Both the position numbers and the translations under genes were made by a program. 64,000 bases of DNA from Mangrovimicrobium sp033283265 (GTDB taxonomy: Bacteria > Pseudomonadota > Gammaproteobacteria > Pseudomonadales > Halieaceae): positions 97,430-161,429 of the forward strand of contig JAWMQN010000007.1 in assembly GCA_033283265.1 (NCBI GenBank), read 5' to 3'. Every line of letters begins with the position of its first letter. The first letter of the stretch is position 1. Under the pieces are notes generated by a model. That model saw only the letters and a list, made by a program, of their open reading frames with translations, did no database searches and had not been told where the DNA came from. Below, piece after piece: positions 8,280 through 23,522 of this stretch.

Positions 8280-8756
8280 TTACAGGGGCGGCGGCGGGCG
8301 CGGGCTGTCTTCTTCCGCGGACTTCTTCCGCTCCAGGCCGTAGCCCTCGCTGAGAATTCCCTTTTCATCGGGCGAGGCCTTCGGCGCATAGTCCCGCGGT
8401 GGATTGATGTCCACCAGGTCCGGGGGTATTTGTGCCGGGTCAGCCTTGCGGTCCATGTGGTCGAGTGCGATCGGACCACTGCCACGGCACAGGTCATTCG
8501 CCCCGCGCGCCAGGTGATTGTGCACGCTGCGGTAGCTCTCGGTGAGTTGGTTCAGCAGCTTGGCGGTGTCGGTGAAATGCTCTACAACCTCGTCCTCGTA
8601 GGCCTTCTTTTCCTGCAGGGCATGGTCCAGCAGCCGCTCGGCCTCGCGTCGCTTCTGGCCGCTCGGGGCGACCCGCTGGCTGATCAGTACGCCAGCGCCA
8701 AGCCCTGCGGCGATGCCGACAAGCGTGCAGATGATGAGGACGGTAAGGCTATACAC
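8280..8756 (-). CDS. zapG: ZapG (YhcB/DUF1043), cell-envelope and division factor
   Basis: The 158-residue protein has one N-terminal membrane helix (about 4-26), then a coiled-coil segment (AERLLDHALQEKKAYEDEV), then a disordered acidic tail. The stretch VEHFTDTAKLLNQLTESYRS is the family hallmark (HFxxTAxLLxxLxxxYRxxY). YhcB/ZapG links cell division to envelope synthesis. It is divergent from zapE, as in many gammaproteobacteria. The C-terminal proline-rich RPPPPL end is a lineage feature. Confidence 0.9.
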   Translation of the reverse strand: MYSLTVLIICTLVGIAAGLGAGVLISQRVAPSGQKRREAERLLDHALQEKKAYEDEVVEHFTDTAKLLNQLTESYRSVHNHLARGANDLCRGSGPIALDHMDRKADPAQIPPDLVDINPPRDYAPKASPDEKGILSEGYGLERKKSAEEDSPRPPPPL

Positions 8757-8899
8757 GGCGACTCCTTGCGATCCGTTTTTACGGGGAAGATCAGTATAAC
8801 CTCATTTGCGCAGCCTGAAGTAGCGCGTTGGCGGCGTTGCCATTCACCGGGGCTGTGGGTAAAGTGTCGCGCCCGGTATTACCATCACAACCCGCATTC

Positions 8900-10000
8900 A
8901 TGAGCACACCCTGGCAGCGCTATCAGGCCGACCTGCAACGGGAAGGGTTTAACCACGACCCCGCCCAGGAGAACGCCGTGCGCCTCCTCGACGACCTGCA
9001 CGGGCGCCTCGTCGCGCGCCAGCGCCAGCGTGACGGCTTGCTGTCCTCGCTGGTGAAGCGGCTGCGCAAGGAGCCGGTCGAACCCGAAATCGGCTTGTAT
9101 CTCTGGGGTGGTGTCGGGCGCGGCAAGACCTACCTGGTGGACAACTTTCACGACTGCCTGCCCTTCGAACGCAAGATGCGGGTGCATTTCCACCGTTTCA
9201 TGCGCCGGGTGCACCAGGAACTGACCAGTCTCGAGGGTGAGAAGAACCCGCTGGAAATCGTCGCCGACCGCATCGCTGCTGAGGCGGTGGTGATCTGCTT
9301 CGACGAGTTCTTCGTCACCGATATCGGCGACGCGATGCTCCTCGGCGGGCTGATGGAAGCCCTGTTCGAGCGCGGCGTGACCCTGGTTGCCACCTCGAAT
9401 ATCGTGCCCGAGCGCCTCTACGAAAACGGCCTGCAGCGCCAGCGCTTCCTGCCGGCGATTGCGCAGATCCAGAAATACACCCAGGTGGTCAACGTCGATG
9501 CCGGTATCGATTACCGCCTGCGCACCCTGCAGCAGGCCGAACTCTACCACTGCCCGCTGGGGGAGGCCGCCGACCAGAGCCTCGAGGCCAGTTTCGAGGC
9601 CCTCGCCGTGGAGCCGGGCCGCCACTGGGAGCGGATCCAGGTCAACAATCGCTACCTGACCTGTCGCCGCCTCTCCGACGACGTGGCCTGGTTCGATTTT
9701 GCCGAGTTGTGCGACGGCCCGCGTTCGCAGAACGACTACATCGAGCTGGCGCGGGAGTTCCACGCGGTGCTGCTCTCGGGCGTGCCGGAGTTCACCTCCG
9801 AGCTCAACGACCAGGCGCGGCGCTTCATCAACCTGGTCGACGAGTTCTACGACCGCCACGTGAAGCTGGTGATCGCGGCGGAGAAACCGCTGCTCGACCT
9901 CTACGCCAGTGGCAGCCTGGGTTTCGAGTTCCAGCGCACCCAGTCGCGGCTGCAGGAGATGCAGTCGCACGAGTACCTGGCGCGGGAGCACCGGGCCTGA
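8900..10000 (+). CDS. zapE: ZapE, AFG1-family ATPase acting in cell division
   Basis: The 366-residue P-loop ATPase has Walker A LWGGVGRGKTYLVD (GGVGRGKT at 70-77) and Walker B VICFDEFFVTDI. LVATSNIVPERLYENGLQR follows as sensor I region. ZapE modulates Z-ring stability under stress. An upstream in-frame ATG at 8828 would add 24 residues that do not resemble the family, so the start at MSTPWQRYQ is preferred, although no clear Shine-Dalgarno precedes it. Gene order zapG(-)/zapE(+)/rplM/rpsI is conserved. Confidence 0.93.
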   Translation: MSTPWQRYQADLQREGFNHDPAQENAVRLLDDLHGRLVARQRQRDGLLSSLVKRLRKEPVEPEIGLYLWGGVGRGKTYLVDNFHDCLPFERKMRVHFHRFMRRVHQELTSLEGEKNPLEIVADRIAAEAVVICFDEFFVTDIGDAMLLGGLMEALFERGVTLVATSNIVPERLYENGLQRQRFLPAIAQIQKYTQVVNVDAGIDYRLRTLQQAELYHCPLGEAADQSLEASFEALAVEPGRHWERIQVNNRYLTCRRLSDDVAWFDFAELCDGPRSQNDYIELAREFHAVLLSGVPEFTSELNDQARRFINLVDEFYDRHVKLVIAAEKPLLDLYASGSLGFEFQRTQSRLQEMQSHEYLAREHRA

Positions 10001-10235
10001 TATCGGGTTTGAAATGGGGCTGCCGCATCCGCCGGTGATCCTTCCGCGCTTACTCGAAAGCGCTTTGATTCGACGCGCGGAAGGCCCTCCGGCGGATGCT
10101 CAGGCCCAGCGGGATTCGGAACCCCGAAGCCGGCCGGGGCGCTCCAGCGACCGGGCTCTTGAGTCCCGGTCCGGTGGCGGCAAAATTCACACTTTCCCGC
10201 CGCCCCTAAGTTGCGAAAATTATTCGACTTTCCGC

Positions 10236-10264
10236 TTGAAAAGGGGTGCTCGATTGCTTAGTAT
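10236..10264 (+). promoter_or_regulatory. Probable sigma-70 promoter of rplM-rpsI
   Basis: TTGAAA (10236-10241) is followed after exactly 17 bases by TAGTAT (10259-10264), a good sigma-70 pair. Transcription would begin about 10271, leaving a leader of roughly 37 bases. The 235 bases between zapE and this promoter hold no gene I can support. Confidence 0.6.
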
Positions 10265-10274
10265 TCGCGCTCTC

Positions 10275-10300
10275 GAAATTGGAGCCCTCCAAGAGGCAGT
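10275..10300 (+). promoter_or_regulatory. rplM leader hairpin touching the ribosome-binding site
   Basis: TTGGA (10279-10283) pairs with TCCAA (10288-10292) around a GCCC loop. An outer CTC/GAG pairing can reach into the AAGAGG Shine-Dalgarno. In E. coli the rplM-rpsI operon is autoregulated by L13 through its mRNA leader. The placement here fits such a leader, but no protein binding is shown by sequence alone. Confidence 0.4.
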
Positions 10301-10307
10301 CATTCTC

Positions 10308-10736
10308 ATGAAAACTTATAGTGCCAAAGCAGAAGACGTGTCCCGCGACTGGTTCGTGGTCGACGCCGCTGATAAGACCCTGGGGCGCCTGGCAAGTGAA
10401 ATCGCGCATCGTTTGCGCGGCAAACACAAACCCGAGTACACGCCGCACGTTGATACCGGCGACTACATCGTCGTAATCAACGCGGAGAAAGTACGTGTCA
10501 CCGGCGCCAAGGCGACCGACAAGATGTATCACAGCCACACTGGTTACCCCGGTGGCCTCAAGTCCATCTCTTTTGAAAAGCTGATCGACAAGGCCCCCGA
10601 GCGTGTTATCCAGAGTGCAGTAAAGGGCATGTTGCCGCGCAACCCCCTGGGCCGCGCCATGTTCAAGAAGCTGAAAGTGTACGCGGGCGATGTGCATCCC
10701 CACGCCGCACAGCAGCCCCAGCCCCTGAGCATTTAA
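10308..10736 (+). CDS. rplM: 50S ribosomal protein L13
   Basis: The 142-residue protein is full length for bacterial L13 and begins MKTYSAKAEDVSRDWFVVDA. Later it shows LGRLASEIAHRLRGKHKPEY and the GMLPRNPLGR segment typical of L13. It binds 23S rRNA early in 50S assembly. AAGAGG lies 11 bases before the ATG. The 12-base gap to rpsI means one operon. Confidence 0.98.
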   Translation: MKTYSAKAEDVSRDWFVVDAADKTLGRLASEIAHRLRGKHKPEYTPHVDTGDYIVVINAEKVRVTGAKATDKMYHSHTGYPGGLKSISFEKLIDKAPERVIQSAVKGMLPRNPLGRAMFKKLKVYAGDVHPHAAQQPQPLSI

Positions 10737-10748
10737 CGGACTCTTACT

Positions 10749-11141
10749 ATGTCAGCAAGCCAATATTACGGAACTGGGCGCCGCAAGACTTCCACTGCCC
10801 GTGTTTTTATCAAGAGTGGCGAAGGTAACATTACCGTCAACCATCGCCCCCTCGACCAGTATTTCGGGCGTGAAGTTGCCCGCATGATCGTGCGCCAGCC
10901 GCTCGAGCTGGTGGAAATGAACGACAAGTTCGATATCAACGTCACCGTCCAGGGCGGTGGCAGCTTCGGTCAGGCCGGCGCGATCCGCCACGGCATTACC
11001 CGCGCCCTGATGGAGTACGACGAATCCCTGCGCGGCTCACTGCGCGCAGCTGGATATGTTACCCGCGACGCCCGCGAAGTGGAGCGTAAGAAAGTCGGTC
11101 TGCGCAAGGCGCGTAAGCGTCCGCAGTACTCCAAGCGTTAA
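10749..11141 (+). CDS. rpsI: 30S ribosomal protein S9
   Basis: The 130-residue protein starts near YYGTGRRKTSTARVFI and ends with the basic tail GLRKARKRPQYSKR, whose last residues reach the P-site tRNA in the ribosome. GQAGAIRHGITRAL in the middle is the family signature. It is second in the rplM-rpsI operon and is followed by a strong terminator. Confidence 0.98.
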   Translation: MSASQYYGTGRRKTSTARVFIKSGEGNITVNHRPLDQYFGREVARMIVRQPLELVEMNDKFDINVTVQGGGSFGQAGAIRHGITRALMEYDESLRGSLRAAGYVTRDAREVERKKVGLRKARKRPQYSKR

Positions 11142-11170
11142 TTCCGGTCGGTACCCGCGACCAGATCAGA

Positions 11171-11203
11171 ACGCCCACCCGCAACCCGGGCGGGCGTTTT
11201 TTT
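11171..11203 (+). terminator. Rho-independent terminator after rpsI
   Basis: The stem ACGCCCACCCG pairs with CGGGCGGGCGT with one mismatch, across a short CAAC-containing loop, and is followed by seven T. It ends the ribosomal operon. The following roughly 175 bases to petA hold no further gene. Confidence 0.85.
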
Positions 11204-11378
11204 ATGCCCTTCAACAGCGATCGGCAGCGCTTTTAGGGCGCGGCAAAAGGCTTGTAAATCAAGGCGTTCGCCTTGTCAGCGGGCGGCAAAATCATTAGTA
11301 TTTGCAGCATTTTGTGGAAGGTGGGTTCATCGTGGGTGTTCATCTGCAATCCCGCCTCCGATTCAGGGGAGAACAAGA

Positions 11379-11975
11379 ATGAGCAGTGATGGCGTAAACT
11401 CGGGCAGGCGCAAGTTCCTGACCGCGGCTACCAGCGCGGTTGGCGCTGCAGGTGCGGTCGGTATAGCGGTGCCGTTTCTCGGATCGTGGAACCCCTCCGC
11501 CAAGGCCAAGGCGGCTGGCGCACCGGTCAAGGTGGATATCAGCAAGCTCGAGCCCGGGCAGATGATGACAGAAGAGTGGCGCGGCAAGCCGGTGTACGTC
11601 GTTCACCGCACGCCGGCGCAACTTGAAAGCCTCCCTGGCCTCGATGACAACCTGAAAGACCCCCAATCTGAAATTTCCGACCAGCCCGCCTACATTTCCG
11701 GCGAGGCGCGCGCCTTGCGCCCGGAGATCATGGTACTGGTCGGTCTCTGCACCCACCTCGGCTGCGCGCCGAAATTCCGCCCCGAAGTGGGCGCGGCCGA
11801 TCTCGGCGGCGACTCCTGGGTCGGCGGATTCTTCTGCCCGTGTCACGGTTCCAAGTTCGACCTGGCGGGCAGGGTGTACAAGGGTGTACCCGCATCCGCC
11901 AACCTGGTGGTCCCCCCGTACTCCTACGAGGGTGACAACGTTCTAGTAATCGGCGTGGATGCGGAGGCTGCCTGA
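11379..11975 (+). CDS. petA: PetA, Rieske iron-sulfur subunit of the cytochrome bc1 complex
   Basis: The 198-residue protein carries an N-terminal twin-arginine-like signal (GRRKFLTA, R10-R11) and one membrane helix. It ends in a Rieske domain with CTHLGC (124-129) and CPCHGS (153-158). C124, H126, C153 and H156 should bind the [2Fe-2S] cluster; C129 and C155 should form the disulfide. It takes electrons from ubiquinol and passes them to cytochrome c1. AGGGGAG precedes the ATG, and the stop overlaps the next gene by one base. Confidence 0.97.
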   Translation: MSSDGVNSGRRKFLTAATSAVGAAGAVGIAVPFLGSWNPSAKAKAAGAPVKVDISKLEPGQMMTEEWRGKPVYVVHRTPAQLESLPGLDDNLKDPQSEISDQPAYISGEARALRPEIMVLVGLCTHLGCAPKFRPEVGAADLGGDSWVGGFFCPCHGSKFDLAGRVYKGVPASANLVVPPYSYEGDNVLVIGVDAEAA

Positions 11976-14014
11976 TGAATAACATGCTTCTCGGACTACG
12001 CGACTGGGTCGATGCCCGCCTGCCCATCATGCGGGCGTGGAATACCCACATGGGCAAGTACTACGCGCCCAAGAACTTCAACTTCTGGTATTTCTTCGGC
12101 GTGCTGTCGCTGCTGGTGCTGGTCAACCAGCTCCTCACCGGCATCTGGCTGACCATGAACTACACCCCGAGCGCGGAGAATGCATTCGCCTCGGTCGAAT
12201 ACATCATGCGCGATGTCGACTACGGCTGGATCCTGCGCTACATGCACTCCACCGGTGCTTCGGCCTTCTTCATCGTGGTCTACCTGCACATGTTCCGGGC
12301 GCTGCTCTACGGGTCTTACAAGAAACCCCGCGAGCTGATCTGGATCTTCGGCATGCTGATCTTCGTGATCCTGATGGCCGAGGCCTTCGTCGGCTACGTA
12401 CTGCCCTGGGGTCAGATGTCCTACTGGGGCGCCCAGGTGATCATCTCCCTGTTTGGCGCGATCCCCGTGGTCGGCGAGGACATCGTCACCTGGATTCGCG
12501 GTGACTACCTGATCTCCGGCATCACCCTGAACCGCTTCTTCGCCCTGCACGTGGTGGCCCTGCCCATCGTGCTGCTGGCGCTGGTGGTGCTGCACCTGCT
12601 GGCCCTGCACGAAGTGGGTTCCAACAACCCGGACGGCGTCGAGATCAAGAAGACCAAGGGCCCGGATGGTATCCCGCTCGACGGCGTGGCTTTCCACCCC
12701 TACTACACGGTGCACGACCTGCAGGCGATCGCGGTGTTCCTGTTCATCTTCTGCGGCATCATCTTCTTCCTGCCGGAGATGGGCGGTTACTTCCTCGAAT
12801 TCGCCAACTTCGAGGAGGCCAACAACCTGAAGACCCCGGAGCACATTGCGCCGGTCTGGTACTTCACCCCGTTCTACTCCGTACTGCGCGCGGTACCGGA
12901 CAAGTTCTGGGGCTTCGTGGCCTTTGCTGCCTCCGTGGCGATTCCCTTCCTGCTGCCGTGGCTGGATCGCAGCCCGGTCAAGTCCTGGCGCTACCGCGGC
13001 AACATCAACCGCGTGATGCTGGTGCTGTTCGTGGCCAGCTTCCTGATCCTCGGTGTGCTCGGTGTCAAGGCTCCGACCCCCAGCCGCACCTTCCTGGCGC
13101 AGATCTGCTCGGTGTTCTATTTCGCCTTCTTCCTGCTGATGCCGGTATGGTCGGCCCTGGACAAGACCAAGCCGGTTCCGGAGCGGGTGACCATGGACGG
13201 CGGCATGGGCTTCTGGCGCAGTATCGCCGTGTTCCTGGTGATCATGGTGCTCACTATCCTCCCGCTGAAGGCGGTGGGAGCTGAATCAGCCCACGCCTGT
13301 GGCTCGATCGATTGCGACGAGTTCGTGGCCGACCCTTCAGACAAGGTCTCCCTGCAGAATGGCGCCAAGCTGTACATGAACTACTGCATGGGTTGTCACT
13401 CGCTGCAGTACTCCCGCTACAACCGTGTCGCCGCGGATCTCGGTATTCCCGACGACCTGATGCAGGCCAACCTGATTTTCGATCCCGACGAGAAAATCGG
13501 CTCGCTGATGGAAAACGCGATGGACGACGCGGTGGCCAAGAAGTGGTTCGGCGCGACGCCGCCGGACCTGACGCTGGTTTCCCGCGCCCGCCAGCCGGAA
13601 TGGCTGTACACCTACCTGCGTAACTTCCACCGCGACGACAGCCGGCCCTACGGCGTCAACAACCGGGTGTTCAAGGATGTGGGCATGCCCCACGTGCTGC
13701 TGGAGCTGCAGGGCATGCCCGAGTGCGCCATGGGCCCGGTCAAGGCCCATAACGGCGGCGTCAAGCGCGACCCGCTGACCGGCGAGGACATCCTCGAGGA
13801 TCCCTGTGGCCGCTTCGACATTACCCAGGCCGGCAGCATGAGCCCGGAAGAGTTCGACGGCGCGATGTATGACCTGGTCAACTTCCTGGCCTACACCGCC
13901 GAGCCGATGGTGGCCGAACGCCAGCGTACCGGTATTTTTGTGCTGCTCTTTATCGTTCTGTTCTTCGTCTTCACCTGGTTGCTGAACCGGGAGTACTGGA
14001 AGGACGTGCACTGA
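11975..14014 (+). CDS. petBC: Cytochrome b - cytochrome c1 fusion of the bc1 complex
   Basis: One uninterrupted 679-residue frame contains both subunits. Residues 1 to about 405 are cytochrome b with eight-helix hydropathy. Its paired haem histidines sit in RYMHSTGASAFFIVVYLHM and FFALHVVALPIVLLALVVLH. A hydrophobic signal-like segment follows (about 414-432), ending KAVGAES. The c1 domain has haem motif CMGCH (C471, C474, H475) and a C-terminal anchor (about 653-670). An internal ATG (13193, residue 407), with GGAG shortly upstream, could also start a separate c1. The known precedent is Bradyrhizobium fbcH, a polyprotein cut by signal peptidase. No stop separates the halves. Confidence 0.93.
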   Translation: MNNMLLGLRDWVDARLPIMRAWNTHMGKYYAPKNFNFWYFFGVLSLLVLVNQLLTGIWLTMNYTPSAENAFASVEYIMRDVDYGWILRYMHSTGASAFFIVVYLHMFRALLYGSYKKPRELIWIFGMLIFVILMAEAFVGYVLPWGQMSYWGAQVIISLFGAIPVVGEDIVTWIRGDYLISGITLNRFFALHVVALPIVLLALVVLHLLALHEVGSNNPDGVEIKKTKGPDGIPLDGVAFHPYYTVHDLQAIAVFLFIFCGIIFFLPEMGGYFLEFANFEEANNLKTPEHIAPVWYFTPFYSVLRAVPDKFWGFVAFAASVAIPFLLPWLDRSPVKSWRYRGNINRVMLVLFVASFLILGVLGVKAPTPSRTFLAQICSVFYFAFFLLMPVWSALDKTKPVPERVTMDGGMGFWRSIAVFLVIMVLTILPLKAVGAESAHACGSIDCDEFVADPSDKVSLQNGAKLYMNYCMGCHSLQYSRYNRVAADLGIPDDLMQANLIFDPDEKIGSLMENAMDDAVAKKWFGATPPDLTLVSRARQPEWLYTYLRNFHRDDSRPYGVNNRVFKDVGMPHVLLELQGMPECAMGPVKAHNGGVKRDPLTGEDILEDPCGRFDITQAGSMSPEEFDGAMYDLVNFLAYTAEPMVAERQRTGIFVLLFIVLFFVFTWLLNREYWKDVH

Positions 14015-14051
14015 CCCGAGCGGGTCACTCCGGCGGCGCTCATGCGCCGCC
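14013..14051 (+). terminator. Two adjacent hairpins after petBC
   Basis: GACCCG-AG-CGGGTC (14013-14026) is followed by GGCGGCGC-TCAT-GCGCCGCC (14032-14051). Both are strong GC stems, but only CTCTTA follows, not a T tract. They may attenuate transcription or protect the petABC mRNA end rather than act as a full terminator before sspA. Confidence 0.45.
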
Positions 14052-14082
14052 TCTTACTGCAAAGCAATTGAGGAATTCCCCG

Positions 14083-14715
14083 ATGGGTGTTGTGACAAAA
14101 CGGTCCTCCATGACCTTCTTCTCTGACCCGACCAGCCACTACAGCCATCGCGTGCGGATAGTCCTGGCGGAGAAGGGCGTGACTGTGGACCTCGTCGAAA
14201 CCGATGCGGCCCACCCGCCGGCTGAGCTGTCCGAACTCAACCCCTACAACAGCCTGCCGACCCTGGTAGACCGGGAGCTGGTGCTGTACGAATCCAAGGT
14301 GATGATGGAATACCTCGACGAGCGTTTCCCCCATCCGCCGCTGTTGCCGGTATACCCGGTGGCCCGGGCCGAGAGCCGCCTGCTGATCCACCGCATCGAG
14401 CGCGACTGGTGCGCGCAGGTCGACTCCATTCTCAACACCCGCAGCGACAACGTGGTAAAGAAGGCGACCAAGGAGCTCAAGGACGGCATCACCGCCATTG
14501 CCCCGATATTCGCCGAGAAGCCCTTCTTCATGAGCGAGGAATTCACCCTCGTCGATTGCTGCATCGCCCCGATCCTGTGGCGCCTGCCCGCGCTGGGCGT
14601 TGACATTCGCCCCACCAAGCAGACCAAACCGCTGTTTGCCTACATGGATGCGCTGTTTGCACGCGAGTCGTTCCAGGAGAGCCTGTCTGAGCAGGAGCGC
14701 GAGATGCGCCCCTGA
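14083..14715 (+). CDS. sspA: SspA, stringent starvation protein A (GST fold)
   Basis: The 210-residue protein starts MGVVTKRSSMTFFSDP, closely parallel to E. coli SspA, and shows YSHRVRIVLAEKGV and LPTLVDRELVLYESKVMMEYLDERF split over the thioredoxin-like domain. SspA binds RNA polymerase and changes its promoter choice under starvation. It has a GST fold but no GST activity. AGGA at 14071 supports the ATG at 14083 over one five codons upstream. sspB follows after 24 bases. Confidence 0.94.
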   Translation: MGVVTKRSSMTFFSDPTSHYSHRVRIVLAEKGVTVDLVETDAAHPPAELSELNPYNSLPTLVDRELVLYESKVMMEYLDERFPHPPLLPVYPVARAESRLLIHRIERDWCAQVDSILNTRSDNVVKKATKELKDGITAIAPIFAEKPFFMSEEFTLVDCCIAPILWRLPALGVDIRPTKQTKPLFAYMDALFARESFQESLSEQEREMRP

Positions 14716-14739
14716 GGCGCGCCTGTGCCGAGCGGTACT

Positions 14740-15141
14740 ATGTCGATGTCACCCAGCCGTCCCTACATCATGCGAGCACTCTACGAGTGGATCGTCGATA
14801 ACGACTGCACGCCCTACATCCTGGTTGACGCCAGGCACGAGCATGTCACGGTGCCGGAGCAGTACGTCAAGGACGGGCAGATCGTGCTCAACATCTCGCC
14901 CACCGCGGTCATCGAGCTGAACATCAGCAATACCGCGGTGGCCTTCAACGGCCGCTTCGGCGGCGTGGCCACCGATATCTACGTCCCGGTCGGGGCGGTG
15001 ATCGGTATCTACGCGCGGGAGAATGGCCAGGGCATGGTATTCGAGACCGAGGACCCGGAGGATACGCCACCGCCGGACGCACCCGGGCCGGACTCGGGCG
15101 CCAAGCCGGAAGGTCGCCCCTCCCTGAAGATCGTCAAATAA
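14740..15141 (+). CDS. sspB: SspB, ClpXP specificity-enhancing factor
   Basis: The 133-residue protein has the SspB core: RPYIMRALYEWIVDNDCTPY at the start, then LNISPTAVIELNI and VAFNGRFGGVATDIYVPV. SspB binds ssrA-tagged peptides and hands them to ClpXP. A flexible acidic/proline-rich linker leads to a C-terminal SLKIVK, which matches the short ClpX-docking tail of SspB. An in-frame ATG at 14725 is possible but would lengthen the divergent N terminus. Confidence 0.93.
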   Translation: MSMSPSRPYIMRALYEWIVDNDCTPYILVDARHEHVTVPEQYVKDGQIVLNISPTAVIELNISNTAVAFNGRFGGVATDIYVPVGAVIGIYARENGQGMVFETEDPEDTPPPDAPGPDSGAKPEGRPSLKIVK

Positions 15142-15143
15142 CC

Positions 15144-15170
15144 GAATGCCCGCCCCTGCGGGCATTCTTG
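15144..15170 (+). terminator. Rho-independent terminator after sspB
   Basis: A perfect 10-bp stem, GAATGCCCGC (15144-15153) with GCGGGCATTC (15158-15167), encloses a CCCT loop and is followed by TTGTCT. The T tract is short, so efficiency may be moderate. Confidence 0.75.
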
Positions 15171-15226
15171 TCTCTCGCCAGCAGTAAATAGCTGCCGCGC
15201 AGCCGCAGGCGGGTTACACTCGCGCT

Positions 15227-18709
<3,483 letters not shown>

Positions 18710-18742
18710 CCGGCATTCTGTCGCCGGTGAAAGGAGAAAATC

Positions 18743-19051
18743 ATGTCTTGTGAGATCGATACGGAAAAAAGCAACGCCATCGAGGCCGCGGTATTCCGCC
18801 GCCTGCTCGAGCACCTGGACAGCCGCAAGGACGTGCAGAATATCGAGCTGATGGAACTCGCCGGTTTCTGCCGCAACTGTCTGTCCAAGTGGTACGTGGC
18901 GGCGGCTGAAGAGCAGGGCGTGGCGATGGACTACGACCACGCCCGCGAACACGTCTACGGCATGCCCTACGCCGAGTGGAAGGCGAAGTACCAGACCGAG
19001 GCCAGTGCCGAACAGCTGGCGGCCTTCGAGAAACACCAGAGCGGGCACTGA
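18743..19051 (+). CDS. DUF1244 family protein
   Basis: The 102-residue acidic helical protein matches the DUF1244 family (SMc04008-like): VFRRLLEHLDSRKDVQNIELM, then LAGFCRNCLSKWYVAAAEEQG, then HAREHVYGMPYAEWKAKYQ. The conserved F-C-R-N-C-L motif might bind a metal or be redox active; that is my inference. AAAGGAG lies seven bases before the ATG. The biochemical role is unknown. Confidence 0.88.
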   Translation: MSCEIDTEKSNAIEAAVFRRLLEHLDSRKDVQNIELMELAGFCRNCLSKWYVAAAEEQGVAMDYDHAREHVYGMPYAEWKAKYQTEASAEQLAAFEKHQSGH

Positions 19052-19064
19052 CCCGCCCTGCCGC

Positions 19065-22169
<3,105 letters not shown>

Positions 22170-22172
22170 CGA

Positions 22173-23348
22173 TCAGCCCTCCATGTCGTCGGATATCGTG
22201 CTGAGCAGCATGCCCGCTATCGGGTTGCGCAGGGCCGATACCACGACCCGCTCGCCGGCCTCCAGACCGCTGTGGATGACCGCCAGGCTGGCGTTGCTGG
22301 TGGCGACCTTCACGTCGCGGATCTCCAGCAGGCCCTCGTCGTTGACCACGTAGACCAGGTCGCCCGCGCGCAGGGCCTTGGCGGGAATCTGCAGCGCATG
22401 CACCCGCTTGCTGCCCTCGATGCGCGCTTCCACGAACAGCCCCACCGCCAGCGGCATGCCATCCATGGAGACGGCCGCGCCGTAGGGGTCGTCCACCTCG
22501 GCGGTGGCGTAGAGCAGCCGGGTGTCCGGGTCCACCGAGGGATCGATACGCACCAGTTTGCCGTGCCAGTGATGTTGGGTGCCGCCCACCCGGGCAGAGA
22601 AGCTGACCTCCAGGCCGCCACCCGCCGGGGCGGTGTGGCCTATCGGCAGGTCGAGCATCGCCAGTTGGGCGTTGGTCAGCGGCAGCCGCACTTCCACCAG
22701 GTCGGTGCCAAACACCCGCGCCAGGGCGGTGCCCGGGCTGATGAACTGGCCGACCTGGACATAGGTCTGTGTAATTCGGCCGCTGAAGGGCAGGCTCACC
22801 GCGGTGCGCTCGAGGTTGAGCTGCGCCTGGGCGACACCGGCCCCGGCGGCTTCCAGCATCGCCCGGGCCTGTGCCACCTGGGGTTTTTTCAGGGCGAGGT
22901 CGCTGGCGTCGCGGCTGTTGCGCAGCTGTTTGCGCGCCACGTCCTGGTCGGCCAGCGCCTGTTGCACCGCCAGTTCGGCATCGGCCACCCGCGCCCGGGC
23001 CTCGCGCAGGGCGAGCTGGTAATCGGTATCGTCGATCTGCAACAGCAGCGCGCCGGGTTCGACGGTGCCGCCGAGCACGAATTGCGGCGACACCGCGGTT
23101 ACCCGGCCACCCACCTCCGAGACCAGGTCGATCTCTACCCGCGGGCGCACCTCGCCGTGGGTCAGGACCTCCAGCGTGCCGCTGGATTCGGTGGCGACGG
23201 CGACCCGTACCGCGGCGCCGCGCGGCCCCTTGTCCGACTGCTCCGGTTCCGGGCGGGAGAGATGCAGCAGGGCGTAGATCCCGGCGCTCAGCAGGATGAC
23301 GGCGATCGGGGCGAGGACTCTGAAGCGTTGGGCGTGCATTGTGCTCAT
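22173..23348 (-). CDS. RND efflux periplasmic adaptor (HlyD/MFP family)
   Basis: The 391-residue protein has an N-terminal anchor (VLAPIAVILLSAGIYALL), a split lipoyl domain (VDLVSEVGGRVTAVS... FSGRITQTYVQVGQFISPGT), a helical hairpin (ALREARARVADAELAVQQAL) and a C-terminal membrane-proximal domain. The ATG at 23348 has GGGGAG just upstream. Longer in-frame extensions lack any adaptor similarity. It works with the adjacent RND transporter, which starts 3 bases downstream, to couple it to an outer-membrane channel. Confidence 0.93.
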   Translation of the reverse strand: MSTMHAQRFRVLAPIAVILLSAGIYALLHLSRPEPEQSDKGPRGAAVRVAVATESSGTLEVLTHGEVRPRVEIDLVSEVGGRVTAVSPQFVLGGTVEPGALLLQIDDTDYQLALREARARVADAELAVQQALADQDVARKQLRNSRDASDLALKKPQVAQARAMLEAAGAGVAQAQLNLERTAVSLPFSGRITQTYVQVGQFISPGTALARVFGTDLVEVRLPLTNAQLAMLDLPIGHTAPAGGGLEVSFSARVGGTQHHWHGKLVRIDPSVDPDTRLLYATAEVDDPYGAAVSMDGMPLAVGLFVEARIEGSKRVHALQIPAKALRAGDLVYVVNDEGLLEIRDVKVATSNASLAVIHSGLEAGERVVVSALRNPIAGMLLSTISDDMEG

Positions 23349-23522
23349 ATGCTCCCCTGTGATTACTGTCATCGGCGAGCCGGGGGGGACGGGTACCCTG
23401 CTGGCGCCAAGGGCGCAGAATGCGTTAAGTTGATGGCGGAGTCTTGTCGGGAGGGCCACTTCTGCGATGAACCCGCTGCTTTTTGCGACGAGTGGCCGTC
23501 GGCAGGCGATACGGGAGGTAGT
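23349..23522. other. Divergent intergenic region adaptor / redoxin
   Basis: These 174 bases separate the minus-strand efflux operon from the plus-strand redoxin and should hold both promoters. I saw no convincing operator and no neighbouring regulator gene. Confidence 0.35.
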
